This document shows, piece after piece, positions 47,574 to 58,872 of a stretch of 64,000 nt of DNA (the first letter of the stretch is position 1; each line of letters opens with the position of its first letter). Made by a program: the position numbers and the translations under genes. This stretch comes from Boswellia sacra (lineage: Eukaryota > Streptophyta > Magnoliopsida > Sapindales > Burseraceae). Under the pieces are notes generated by a model, which was given only the letters and a program-made list of their open reading frames with translations, was not told the DNA's origin and ran no database searches. The stretch covers positions 434,001 through 498,000 of the forward strand of contig SNVD02012237.1 of the NCBI GenBank assembly GCA_013180625.2. The letters are read 5' to 3'.

Positions 47574-47626
47574 AGTACAATTCATAATATATTCATAATA
47601 TATATTTTTATATTATGAATTGTACT
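47574..47626. repeat. Perfect 17-bp inverted repeat (stem-loop)
   Basis: AGTACAATTCATAATAT (47574-47590) and its exact reverse complement (47610-47626) are separated by 19 AT-rich bases. It could form a hairpin; no function can be assigned. Confidence 0.9.
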
Positions 47627-47883
47627 AGGAAAAAAAAAAGAAGAAAGATATTTTTATTTTTTTTAGTTTTGACTCCCTTTCTATATAACTGATTGTGTTG
47701 TGTAAAATGATCAATCTATCCCTTCAAATTCAACTTATTTACAAACATTTATCAATTAAGTTAACAAAATGGTAGTTTACAATGAGTTTTTAAAAACATA
47801 GAAATAAAATTTCTACAAAAGTATAAATGATCTTATAGGTGATATTAAGTCAAAACATAAGAGTATTTCATAAAACTATCCCA

Positions 47884-49345
47884 TGTCAAAATCTTTCCTA
47901 GTTAACGAATAAAGAAATACAGATGTGAATCTATGAGCATGGGTACAGACCATTGTTGCTGCATTACCCAATGGCTTTCCATTGTCCATTACTATTTTTT
48001 TTTTTTGTGCAAGCTTTTGTGTTTTTTTTTTCTTTTTTAAAGCATTTTGGAATTTTACAAGCCCAACCCTTTCTTTTATGGTCTTCTCTTTCACTGGTCT
48101 TGTATTACATTTCACCCAAACATCTCAATACAAATGGTGCAAACAGTTATCCATAAATTATGAATTTGGAGTTAATAGAGCAGAACCATTCCGTTCCTTA
48201 TTACTAAAACTAACTTTTATAACTCTATTTTGTTATTATAAATAAACTTTAAGACGTAGTGGAAAAGCTTTTATGATTATGACAAAATAAGAACATTAAG
48301 ATGTAAGTTACAATTTCAAATTCTAGTTTGCATGATGGGGTGCAAATAGAAAAGAGATTATCTTCCTTAACTATTTATTTCTATTTGCAACTATATCCTC
48401 TTAAAACTAAGAGATTGGGACTATTTAGTTGATAGATGGGATGCAAATAGCATCACTTACTTTGTTATTGCATGTTGTATTATATTTAGATTAGTTTTAT
48501 TCAGTACCCATTTTTCATCTCATTAGCCCTTACCTCAAAATTAAATAAAAATATAATTGTAATAAAAATATAATAAATAAGATAATTATATGAAGTATAT
48601 GGACTTAACAAAAACTTCATTATCACTCTTTTCTTTCTAAAAACAATAACTTTATATTCCCCTCATGTAAACTTCATTATCTCTCTCTCTCTCTCTAGTT
48701 TTTGTGTTCTTTCTAATTAAAATCTATTTATCTTTCTTTCTCTTTAAATTTCAAACACGCGCATAACAATTCTGTTCTCTCTCTCTCTCTCTCTGTCTTT
48801 CACCAAAACTAAGAAATATTTGATTTATTATTTTTTGATATGAACTTGGAAAATTCAAAAATATAAGGAGGACAATTATTTATTGTTAAAATCATTATTT
48901 TTTTATGTATCATTGATAGTATTGTTTAAATTTAAGAAATTCAACTGTTATAAAAAGATTGGAAAAAGTCAAATGTCATTAAGATTATTAAGATTAAATA
49001 ACAATTTAATTACAAATTATTTTTGGATTTCCTTCTTGATCAATGACAATTGCCGAAATGATAATTAATTAAAGCTTACAATTAATATATTTAGAAATAA
49101 ATTTAAGTTTGATGAAACATGGTTTAAATTGTAATTATACTCTCATTAAATAATAAGGTGAAGGTTAATGAAATGAAAATTGAGGTCGAATATTGATTGT
49201 TGCATGAACATTTTGTCCAATTTGGCTCAATTTGGACCATCTTGAGCTCTTCACTTGATTGGACCCACTTCCGTTGGATATTCAACTTAAAAAAAAAAAA
49301 AAAAAGAGGGAGAGAGAGTTACATATAAAAGAATTGATGTTTGCC
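47884..49345. repeat. Segmental duplication, copy A
   Basis: Non-coding segment homologous over its length, in the same orientation, to 61526-64000. Shared blocks include GAATCTATGAGCATGGGTAC, CAAACATCTCAATACAAATGG, GGAGTTAATAGAGCAGAACC and AAAATAAGAACATTAAGATG. It contains (CT)n runs at 48681-48696 and 48776-48794. No gene inside. Confidence 0.9.
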
Positions 49346-49487
49346 TACTATAAATACTCATCTAGATAATGTTTCTGGAAATTATATCTAGGTAATTAAT
49401 GGACTTGGACAGACATGAGAAGCATACAAATATTTACCGTTTATTACTTCATCTGCAGTGTATACTCGGGCCCTTGTGTTGTTTTCT

Positions 49488-49523
<36 letters not shown>

Positions 49524-50442
49524 TAATTGAGTCAGTGCTTGCTCAAATATCAAAACATACAGTCCACGTACAGATAATGTTGGTCTAAATATCTACTGCT
49601 AATATTGGGCAAGACATAAGGGACCAAACAAGATTTTGCCCTGAATTTATTTCTTCGTCCTTTCTACTGTATACCTCTACTTAATGTGACTGATTTTCAA
49701 CCAGCTGTCTTAGCCTATTCACTCCAATAATTGAATATGATCCAAAAATTAAAAAGTGGTTTCACAAAGATATATATACCAACTTTTACAAATATATATA
49801 TATATATATATATTCACCTTTAAATAGCCAAAAAATGAAAAAAAAAAAAAAACATAACACCAAATTCGAATCCCCATCAAAATTAGGAAGATTTTTAATT
49901 TTAATATATTGAGTCGTGAACAAAAAAGTAACAATGTAAAAGTAGATATTTTTCAGCACCTCTCAAATTATCATTTTACCACATTTCTCATATACTACCC
50001 TACACTTAGCTTCATCTTGTGGTGCTATGATGAAAATTTTCTCCCCATTATTCTATAAATAAAGGCATTCACCCCTAATGTAATTAGATACATAATTGAA
50101 GAGCCCAAGTGGTCAAAATAAAGAGAATTCTTCCAGTCTCGCATGCTCTCTCTACTTCCCTTTCACTTTTTTCCCTTGTCTTTGTTTGCACCACCCTTAC
50201 CTCCGGTAGCCTTCACTTCAAATGTTATGTTAATATGTCATAACACGAGACAAATGCCTTGTATCCACCTAAATACTGTCTCAAACCGTAGCCTTTTTAA
50301 CACTCCATTATAGTTGGTCATAAGTAACTTTTAACAATTTTCATGTTGTTATAAACAATTACAGTTCAATCGATCATTAGACTCACCATTAGAATTTCTT
50401 GGCACAGAGAGTCGACCATGACCATACCTGTGGATCAATAAT
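49346..50442. other. Non-coding DNA upstream of the second ankyrin exon
   Basis: AT-rich, with (AT)n microsatellites at 49491-49519 and 49792-49813. No recognisable exon before 50443; the 5' part of ANK-2 was not found. Confidence 0.55.
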
Positions 50443-50726
50443 TGGTTAAGGCAATCCGATGTCAGGAAAGTGAAAAGTAAACCGCAAGATTTGTTCAAAG
50501 GAACGAGTCCCAAATTAGGTAACACAGTCCTTCACGTAGCTGCGAGATGCGGAATCTCCCCGGTGGTAGAGTACATAAAGGAGCTTGATTCTTCCTTACT
50601 CGATCAGCCCATCCACAAGGGTGAGACTCCAGTGCATAGTGCTACTAAGGCTAGTAGTTTTTCAGCCCTTTCTTTATTGGTAGAGGAAAATACAGAAAAG
50701 CAAAAGTTGCTGCTTAAGTCGAAAGA
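50443..50726 (+). pseudogene. Ankyrin-repeat exon of a second ACD6-like gene (ANK-2), 5' part
   Basis: Codes WLRQSDVRK, QDLFKGTSPKLGNTVLHVAA and HKGETPVHSATKASSFSALS, followed by KLLLKSKD. These are two ankyrin units with the TVLHVAA and ETPVHSA signatures of the ACD6/ITN1 family. In the same frame a stop lies at about 50425, so the exon start is unclear. It is interrupted in the codons for KD by the Tat element; the target AAAGA is duplicated. Confidence 0.8.
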
Positions 50727-51159
50727 TGTTGATGCACGGTTTTCGGGTGGCCGGGAAGCGGGTCGGAGCTCGGATGGTGCGTCGGGTCCAATCCTGCGAG
50801 CAAAGAAAAACAGTCAGGGGTGCCGGCGGTGGTGCCGACGAGAACCCTCCGACGCTCAAGTCAGTTTTCGGCACTCCGGAATTTTCTGGGAGAATTTCCT
50901 AGAGAGAGAAGCTCTCAAAAGTAAAGGAAATTTAGAGAGAGAATAAGTTCAGAAAAGTGTGCATACCTTGAGCAATAATCCGGAGGGTTTATATAAGAGT
51001 CAGGATGGGCTATTGTGGGGCCCAGATAATAGGCCCAGCTAATGGGCTTCAGTAATGGGCTTACTATATTTGTAAATAACTAGGCCCAGATAATGGGCTT
51101 CAGTAATGGGCTTACTGAATTAGAAATAATTGAGGCCCAATATTATTATGGCCATAACA
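50727..51159 (-). repeat. Tat element 3' LTR
   Basis: 433 bp, GC-rich in the first 150 bp. TATA box TTATATAAAC is read on the minus strand near 50996-50987. It has 12 extra bases (around GGCGGTGGTGCC near 50824) relative to the other LTR. Confidence 0.93.
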
Positions 51160-51820
51160 GTAGTCCCCCCAGGCCCAAGTTGACCAATGGGTCGGCGTAG
51201 GGACTATTTAGTTATTCTGGGCTATAAATTAAATGTGTTGAGGGGGCCAGCCCAAAGATGTGATTCATTAAACCCTAAATTGGTGCTCTATATAAGACAC
51301 AAGTGTTGGGGAGTAGGGTTTACTCAAAAATAGGAGAGAGCACCTGGGAGGCAAGCATTGGTCACAAGTAAGTACTTTTTTTTTCTTTATATACTTCGGA
51401 ATGCATGAATTATGTTTAGTTTTTCGATGCAAAAATTCTTGTACGGATTATGCCCTACGTGTGTGTATGCGATTGTGTGTGAAAATATCAAAACGTTTCC
51501 ATGTGTTTTCCTCCTCGGGTTTGTGTGTGAGAGAAGAAGAAACTTGATTGTGTATTCGGGCATGAGGGGAGAAAAATGAGAGTGCATGAGGGAGAGGAGG
51601 TATTCGGGATTGGGTGTAGAAGTGCTAGCTCACACGGGTGAGCAACATGCACTGCGGGCTCGCGAGCTAAGCACACAGGGGCGAGCTGCGCCATGGGGAG
51701 GACGCTGGGCGCCCAGCGAGCTCGCGTGGGCGAGCTGCGCGCTGCTGCCCGCGAGGGCGAGCTGCGTGCAGCATGCCCGCGAGAGCCGGGCGCGCACGAG
51801 CGCTCCATAGGCTCACGTGG
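51160..51820. other. Tat element 3' region, GC rising
   Basis: Between the LTR and the minisatellites. GC content rises sharply from about 51600. Reading frames are open in many phases because of the composition and are not taken as genes. It may hold regulatory DNA for the plus-strand gene. Confidence 0.5.
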
Positions 51821-52010
51821 GCGAGGTGTGTTGGGCGCCAGGAAGAAGCGGGCGACCGGCGAGGGGGAGAGGCAGGCGACCGGCGAGGGGGAGAGGCAGG
51901 CGAGCGGCGGGCGAGGCGTGCTGGGCGCAAGGAAGAAGCAGGCGACCGGCGAGGGGGAGAGGCCGGCGACCGACGAGGGGGAGAGGCAGGCGACCAGCGA
52001 GGCCGGAGGC
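51821..52010. repeat. 24-bp GC-rich minisatellite
   Basis: Unit GGCGACCGGCGAGGGGGAGA plus GGCA at 51851, 51875, 51941 and 51965, with degraded copies after. A 30-bp block (GCGAGGTGTGTTGGGCGCCA plus GGAAGAAGCG at 51821; a variant at 51911) precedes each pair, giving a higher-order repeat of about 90 bp. All six frames stay open by composition alone. Confidence 0.9.
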
Positions 52011-52094
52011 CGAAGGGAAATCACGTAACCCTTGCATGCAGGTTACGTGAATCTGCAGGGGTCTCCCCGTAAAATTTTAAAGTTTTATATATAT

Positions 52095-52410
52095 TAGTTA
52101 CAGGGGTGTTTGTGCAAAGTTTTAAAGCTTTAATTTTTATTTCGCGGGGGTGTTTCCGCAAAATTTCAACTCCCGCGAAATTTCAAACTTCAATTTTTAT
52201 TTCGCGGGGGTGTTTCCGTGAAATTTTAAACTTCAATTTTTATTTCGCGGGGGTGTTTCTGCGAATTTTCAAACTTTAATATTTTTTCCTCCGTGGGGGT
52301 GTTTCCGCGAATTTTCAAACTTTAATAATTTTTTCCTCCGCAGGGGTGTTTCCGCGAATTTTCAAACTTTAATAATTTTTTCCTCCGCGGGCATGTTTCC
52401 GCGGACTTTC
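52095..52410. repeat. ~45-bp minisatellite upstream of the antisense gene
   Basis: About seven copies of a unit with core GGGGTGTTTCCGCGAA and a T/A-rich part (TTCAAACTTTAATAATTTTT). The GGGGTGTTT cores are at 52103, 52146, 52206, 52250, 52295, 52343 and 52391. It ends about 90 bp before the antisense start codon. Confidence 0.9.
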
Positions 52411-52500
52411 AATACAATCCCCCAGCTTTTTTTTTTTTCACCTCTTCCTTCCCTCAGTAGACTTGGTTTGATGACTAACGACCCCTCTTTGACTGTGCAG

Positions 52501-54671
52501 ATGGCTAGAGTTAAAACCACTGTGAAAGTGCTACGGGGAGAATCGAGTCATCAAACCCAGTCTTCCAGGGACAAGGATCTGGCGACCAACCGTAAAGAGG
52601 TTAATGAGTTTTATCAAAACTTCTTCGGTCCGGATCGGGAGCTGGGACAGAATTCTGTCAACCATAAGGTGGTAGACGCTGAGGGGATAGCGACTGGTCG
52701 TCCTCTGCTACCTCAGATAGTGAACCGGAGGTTGAAAAGTGGTGGGAGGCCGACCATATTGATAATCAACTCCCGGACGATCGATTAAAGATATATAGAG
52801 CCCATTTCCTTATCCCGGCTTCAGTCATTCTATTTCTTCCAAGGAAAGGCGACCGGTGGAGTAGGCCACCACGAGGTGTCATTGGTTTAAGCCTAGAGCT
52901 ATTAAGAGCTGGTCTCCGGGTGCCTTTTGATAACTATGTTCGTCGTATGCTTGATGCCATGGGCATTGCCCCTACCCAACTGTCGGCCAATGGGTGGAGG
53001 CTTCTGATAGCTTTCCAAAGTTTATTCAGAAGCGCAGGCCTTGGTGACCCTACCACCAACCATGTTAAGCACATTTTTGCCATTCACCCACCGAATGGAG
53101 AGAAAACGGGTTACAACTATATATCCCAGCAAGGGAAGACGGATGACCCCAACCGCCTTTTTGGCATTCCCTCCCATGTGAAAGAATGGAAGTATAAGCA
53201 ATTCTGGTGTGGTGGCGGTTGGAAGTATCAAGAAGGTGCTCGTCCAAAGGGGGAGAAGTTGAGGATCAGGAGGCGTTTTGGTTTTTGTGGTACCATATTA
53301 TAATGACTCCCTATCTGACTTTGTTATGACAACTCTTGATCAACTGACATTCTTTTCTGTTTTTATTGCAGTTCCTTGGACTAAACGTCCGCTGTTATCT
53401 CAGAAAGAGAGAGACGACTTGCAAGTGGTACTCAAGCTACCCGTGGACTCGAAGAACGTGCATAGCCTCACTGATCGGGAGCAGTTGGTCCGTCTTGGCT
53501 TATCACCTCCCATTCCTCCGGAAGGTAAGCCTGATCATTACTTTCCGATCTTACTTCATCAAACATGTGCTTGTTGTCTTACCAGTTTTATCTTCGCGCA
53601 GGACTATTTCCTTTACATCCTACCAAGAAGCAGTTCGCTCAACTTGTAGCCAAGATGCCGCTTAAGCCCTTCACCCATGACCGACCTAGTTCTTCCCAGA
53701 AGAAACGGAGCGGAAGTCCCCCAACTCTTGGACCTTCGAAGAGGAAAGCCAATGGTCACAAGGAGACTCCTGTACGGAAGCTGGTTCCTGATAGGTCAAC
53801 CTCCGTTCAGCCTGCGGGTGAAGTGGCAGCCTCTCAGCCTACTGGGAGCAGGTTACCCTCAGCCTCTCAGCTACCCAAGCATTTTACCTTTGACAGTATG
53901 GGCTTTCAGAGTGGCTCAACATGTGGAGACTACCTTCGGGAATTGTCTCAAAATGTTGCACGCCTCATGCCTACCAATGTCTTTCCAGAAAGTGTAAAAC
54001 TCACATACTTTGACGCGATCGCCGCCGGGATGGGCATCATCCTTCAGGTTAGGCTTCACTGAGACCCTTTCTTCCTTTCCTCTTTATACTTTGAAAGTCA
54101 TGCCTTAACTCCTTCCCTCTCTTTGCCTTTCTCTCCGTAGGCGACAGGACCCTTAGCTCAAGGAGAGTCTACCAATACCAACCTCCTCAAGGAGGTTAAC
54201 CATCTCACTTCTGAGGTTGACGACTGGAAGGCGAAGCATCTAGTCTGCCTTGACAACTTAACCGAAACGGAAAGAAGAATGGCAGAGATGAAGGAACAGA
54301 TGGGCAGAATGAAGGCGGACTTGTCCGAAGCCAAGAAGGAGGCAGCTATCCAGCATAAAAGGGCCAATGACTTTGGCCGAGAGCTTCGAGAGAGAGCTGC
54401 TGTTGAGCAAAGTAGGATTGACAAAGCAGTCGCTCGCTTCCGCAAGGGTCGTGTCTACCAGCAAGCTATGGAACGCTCCTATATTGAGGGAGTCAATGGG
54501 GTGCGTAGATGGTTCCATGACCGCCACCCAGAGATTGACCAGTCACCCATAGCCGAGGAGTTAAACTTGGTGGAAGAGTCTATCCCTACAGCAGACTCCG
54601 ATCCCGAGCAATTCGGTCACCTCATCCTTAAAGATGAGGATTATGAGTCGACATTGGACACAGCAACCTAG
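52501..54671 (+). CDS. Spliced antisense gene of the Tat element (putative 'gypsy-type transposon' protein)
   Basis: Lies downstream of pol on the opposite strand. Start ATG 52501 (ARVKTTVKVLRGES). Inferred exons: 52501-about 53281, 53372-53524, 53602-54047, 54141-54671; every junction restores the frame (e.g. GAA G/GA, CAG/GCG). Exon 1 contains LPRKGDRWSRPP and VPFDNYVRRMLDAMGIAPTQ, which resembles the plant 'putative gypsy type transposon' domain (Transposase_28 type) known from antisense ORFs of Tat elements such as Grande. Exon 4 is a long charged coiled coil (LTETERRMAEMKEQMGRM). About 637 residues. One base is missing in a G run near 52684, shifting exon 1, so this copy is probably inactive. 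Function unknown. Confidence 0.75.
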
Positions 54672-55075
54672 GAGGCCAAGCAAGGCGACTCTACTTCATC
54701 GTCTTCAGACGAAGAAGGAGATGATGAGGCCACTTCTTAGATTTAATTGGAATTGATTTTACCTTTTATTGTCTTTGCTTTCAATTCAATGTTATAGGTG
54801 AGGAGTTGTCTTTACTTGGACTATATGTATGGCACTCCTTGATCAATTTTGAAATAATAAGCACTCCAAGAACTTAAGAATTTTTTTCTGGTGCAGTATT
54901 CTTTTACTTTTTCCATCTTATTGCAATTTGGCCATACATGTGCTCTACGGAGGTATATTCACAAGAATTCTGAATAAAATGAACACTTTTATTGACAATC
55001 TCTTTATTGGTCTCCCCATGGGAGTTGTTACACATGCATAAGCTCCTGGGCGGAGTTACTGCACATATAGAGAGA
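54672..55075. other. Spacer between the convergent antisense gene and pol
   Basis: About 400 bp, AT-rich, with no open frame. The antisense gene and gag-pol end here tail to tail, so both transcripts should terminate in or through this stretch. Confidence 0.6.
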
Positions 55076-57046
55076 TTACTGGTAGTATTTCTTCAAGTGC
55101 TCAATATTCCATGGATGACGGAGCGACCTCCCATCCATGGTGACCAGTCTGTAGGTGCCTGGTCGGATGACTGCTTTGACTTGATACGGACCCTCCCAGT
55201 TGGGCCCTAGTGTTCCATCAGTGGGATCTCGGGTACTTTGTAGTACTTGCCTCAAGACCAAGTCTCCCAATTGGAAAGACCGGCGCTTAACCTTAGAGTT
55301 GAAATATCGAGCAACCCTCTCTTGGTAAGCAGCAACCTTGACACTAGCGAGATCCCTTTCCTCCTCAAGAAGATCTAGGTTGAGTTGAAGGCTTCTATGA
55401 TTAAGCTCTTCGTCATATCCCTCAGTACAAGGTGACGGAAGGCCAATTTCAATCGGTATGACTGCTTTCGATCCAAATGCCAAGGAGTATGGGGTTGCTC
55501 CTGTTGCTGTATGGACAGTGGTTCGGTATGCCCAAAGCACTTGTGGAAGCTCTTCTGGCCATGCACCCTTCCTAGCATCTAATTTGGTCTTGAGGAGGTG
55601 TTTAATGGTTTTGTTAACAGCCTCCACCTGACCGTTTGCTTGAGGATGAGCTGGGGATGAAAAGCACAAAGAGATGTTCAGCTCCTTACAGAAGTTCCTG
55701 AAGTTGGAGTTGTCGAATTGTTTGCCATTGTCCGTAATGATGGTATGAGGGATACCAAACCTATAGACAATTGACTTCCGTACGAAGTCCGTGGTCTTCC
55801 TTTCAGTAATCGACGCGAGGGGCTCAGCTTCTGCCCACTTAGTGAAGTAGTCAATTGCCACAACAGCATATTTAACTTGACCTTTACCCATTGGAAGAGG
55901 TCCAATGAGGTCAAGTCCCCATTGGGCGAACGGCCATGGGGCTGTCATTGGAGTCAGGTTTTCAGGAGCTTTCCTTGGAATGTTGGCAAATCTCTGACAT
56001 TTGTGGCACCTAGTTGAGATTGTCTTAGCATCATTCTTCATGGTTGGCCAATAGTATCCTTGCCTGATACAGTTATGAGCTAGAGACCGACCACCAGAAT
56101 GGTTACCACATATCCCCTCGTAGATTTCTCTGAGAACATAATCAGCTTCTTCTGGGCGAAGACATTTTAAAAGAGGAAGGCTGAACCCTCTTTTGTAAAG
56201 AACACCATTGACCATAGTGTACCTTGACGCTCTCCCTCTTATCTTGATTGCTTCATTGCGGTTAGCTGGAAGTTCCCCCGTTTCTAAGAACTTTATGATA
56301 GGGTCCATCCAGCAAGGGTTACCATTAATGGTCATTGTCTTTTCTGGCGGAAGCTCATGTTGTGATATGCTTGGAGATTCCAGAACGACCATGTGATAGG
56401 CGGTCGGTAGAAGGGGGTCTATTCCTGAAGCAATTCTGGCTAGACTGTCAGCCTTTGAATTCTCCACCCTTGGGACTCTTACGATGTCAAACCCTTTAAA
56501 ACCGCGCAAGAGGGAGTTAACTCTACCCAAGTAAGCTATCATGGTAAGGCCTTTTGCCTGATAATCTCCCCGAATGTGGTTAACCACAAGTTGGGATTCG
56601 CTGTGGATGATGATCTCTCCCACCCCCAAGGCAACTGCCAGCCTAAGTCCTCCAAGGAGAGCTTCATACTCCGCGACATTATTTGTGGCTTTAAAGTTGA
56701 AACGTAGTGCCACAGCTACCTCTACTCCATCCGGGGTTGACAGGATCAAGCCAGCTCCACTACCGACCTTATTAGATGACCCATCCACGAATAAGATCCA
56801 TGCCTTCTGTGGGTCAATTCCCACGGGCATTGGTTGGTCATGTGACCCTGTACTGGTTTCTTCATCCTCCTTATCTATACCACTTGAAAATTCGACAATG
56901 AAATCAGCGATTGCCTGCCCTTTGATTGATGGTCTTGCAACATAATGTACGTCAAATTCTCCCAACTCAATGGACCACTTGACAAGTCTTCCAGAAAGCT
57001 CTGGACGATAGAGTATCTGTCGCAAAGGGTGGTTAGTTGGGACCAT
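55076..57046 (-). CDS. Tat pol: second RNase H and integrase
   Basis: 656 codons open from 57046. After the end of the first RNase H (HPLRQILYRPELSGRLVKW) comes a complete extra RNase H domain (ILFVDGSSNKVGSGAGLIL, NNVAEYEALLGGLRLA, ADSLARIAS), the hallmark of Tat elements. Then the integrase zinc finger (HSGGRSLAHNC, CHKCQRFA), the core with Asp in WGLDLIGPLP, Asp in IITDNGKQF and Glu in NGQVEAVNKTI, and a GPY-type C-terminal module (WEGPYQVKAVIRPGTY). All catalytic acids are present. Acts on element cDNA in the nucleus. Confidence 0.95.
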   Translation of the reverse strand: MVPTNHPLRQILYRPELSGRLVKWSIELGEFDVHYVARPSIKGQAIADFIVEFSSGIDKEDEETSTGSHDQPMPVGIDPQKAWILFVDGSSNKVGSGAGLILSTPDGVEVAVALRFNFKATNNVAEYEALLGGLRLAVALGVGEIIIHSESQLVVNHIRGDYQAKGLTMIAYLGRVNSLLRGFKGFDIVRVPRVENSKADSLARIASGIDPLLPTAYHMVVLESPSISQHELPPEKTMTINGNPCWMDPIIKFLETGELPANRNEAIKIRGRASRYTMVNGVLYKRGFSLPLLKCLRPEEADYVLREIYEGICGNHSGGRSLAHNCIRQGYYWPTMKNDAKTISTRCHKCQRFANIPRKAPENLTPMTAPWPFAQWGLDLIGPLPMGKGQVKYAVVAIDYFTKWAEAEPLASITERKTTDFVRKSIVYRFGIPHTIITDNGKQFDNSNFRNFCKELNISLCFSSPAHPQANGQVEAVNKTIKHLLKTKLDARKGAWPEELPQVLWAYRTTVHTATGATPYSLAFGSKAVIPIEIGLPSPCTEGYDEELNHRSLQLNLDLLEEERDLASVKVAAYQERVARYFNSKVKRRSFQLGDLVLRQVLQSTRDPTDGTLGPNWEGPYQVKAVIRPGTYRLVTMDGRSLRHPWNIEHLKKYYQ

Positions 57047-57913
57047 GACAGTATGTGCTTGAAAATACGGGCGAAGCTTTCATGCTGCAACAACTAGGGC
57101 GAGAGCTAGCTTGTCCATAGGAGGGTATCTACCTTCAACTTCAGTCAAGGCCTTACTCACATAATAGACTGGCCTCTGAATTCCATGATCCTCACGGACA
57201 AGAGCTGCACTCACTGCGCATGCTGAGACTGCTAGATACAGAAAAAGTGGTTCCCCCAAAACTGGTTTGGAGAGAAGAGGAGGAGAACCTAAGTACTTTT
57301 TCAGCTGTAGGAATGCATTCTCACACTCACTTGTCCATTCAAACTGATTGCACTTCCTCAACGCTTTGAAGAAAGGGTGACATTTGTCAGTCGCCCTAGA
57401 TATAAAGCGATTCAAGGCGGCCAGTCGTCCAGTGAGGACTTGTATATCCTTTGGAGTTTTGGGAGACTCCAGCCGCATAAGTGCTTGGATTTTTTCAGGA
57501 TTGGCCTCTATCCCCCTTTGGGTGACAATGAATCCCAAGAACTTCCCAGAGGATACTCCAAAAGCACATTTGGTGGGGTTCAGCTTCATATCATGCTTCC
57601 GGAGGATGTCAAAAGTTGTTCGGAGGTCGTCTACGTGGGATCTTGCGTCCATGTTTTTGGTGAGCATATCATCCACATAAACTTCCATTGTCTTTCCTAG
57701 AAGAGGAGCAAACATGGAGTTTACCAACCGTTGATAAGTTGCTCCAGCATTTTTTAATCCGAACGGCATCATCCGATAATAGTATAACCCTCTATCAGTG
57801 ATGATGGCTGTTTTTTCTTCATCCTTTGAATACATGGGAATCTGGTTATAACCAGAATAAGCATCCATGAAGCTTAGAAGTTGGTGGCCAGCGGGAAGCT
57901 GTCTTTTGGACAA
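57047..57913 (-). pseudogene. Tat pol: reverse transcriptase palm and first RNase H
   Basis: The frame 57913-57080 contains RT motif A (SFMDAYSGYNQIPM), PFGLKNAGATYQRLV, catalytic EVYVDDML, thumb and RNase H (LSKPVLGEPLFLYLAVS, YYVSKALTEVEGRY). It ends at a TGA (57080) inside AA*KLRPYFQAH where Arg is usual (CGA to TGA). Upstream, the sequence jumps from DSFPL to GHQLLSF: about ten codons of the RT fingers are deleted and the frame is shifted. The RT is therefore inactive although both catalytic motifs survive. Confidence 0.92.
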
Positions 57914-58830
57914 TGCTTGTTCAAGTCTTTAAAGTCGATGCAGACACGCCACTTTCCATTGGCTTTTTTCACCAACACAACATTAGAGAGCCATTCGGGG
58001 TAGTTTACCTCCCGAATGATTCCACTTGCCGAGAGTTTACTCACTTCCAAGGCAATCGCCTCTGAACGCTCTGGGGCTTGGTGCCTCCTCTTTTGTCGGA
58101 CGGGTTGAGCTCTAGGATTGACATTAAGGCGATGGACAGCTATATTTGGGTCTATGTCGGGCATGTCTTCGTGAGACCATGCAAAAACGTCGCTGTACTC
58201 CCGCAGGAAACCAATCAACCTATCCTTGATTGGCGGAGGAAGGTTCTCACCTACCTTCACCGTCTTCTCCGGATCATTCAAGCAAACAGGAACGTCATCC
58301 ATCCCTTCTATTGGAGCTACAGCCTCCCCTTTCTCTTGATCTCGTGGGTCCAAACTTTCCCTCCCCTCGGAAGGCTCTCCACGAATCATCCATAGCTTAT
58401 ACGCCTTCTCTTTGAAACCCTTGTTGTAGCATTCTCGAGAAGTTCGTTGTTCACCTCTTACTTCTCCTATCCCTGAGGGTGTTGGAAATTTTAGGACATG
58501 ATGATAAACACCCATCACGGCCTTGAAGTCATAGAGTGACGGCCGACCAAGGATGGCGTTATACACTCCCGGATGATCTACCATGAGAAAATTTACCATC
58601 CTGGTTGTCTGCAGGGAACCTTCTCCCAAGGTTACAGGTAACGAGATTATTCCTTCGGGAATAACCTTTCCTCCAGCGAATCCCATCAGAGAAGTTTGGA
58701 TGCCTCTCATATCTCTACGGTTGAGACCCAATCTATCGAATGCATCCAACGACATTATGTCAGCCGAGCTTCCGTTGTCAATCAACACTCTCCGTAGCCT
58801 CTTATTGGCCACGATAACTGTGAGGACCAA
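57874..58830 (-). pseudogene. Tat pol: protease and start of reverse transcriptase
   Basis: 318 open codons. The aspartic protease has the plant-gypsy active site LIDNGSSADIMSLDAF, a flap-like FAGGKVIPEG, and ILGRPSLYDFKAV. A linker follows, then the RT start (VVLVKKANGKWRVCIDFKDL, NKHCPKDSFPL). It is separated from gag by one TAG (near 58872) in the same frame, and from the RT palm by the deletion frameshift. Confidence 0.92.
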
Positions 58831-58872
58831 GGCATCACAATGTGGATGATGGATACCCTGCGCATCTTGTGA

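Noticed and set aside
51488..52072. Several long overlapping frames on both strands (Arg/Gly/Ala-rich)
   Set aside because: They come from GC-rich minisatellite sequence open in nearly all phases; not proteins.
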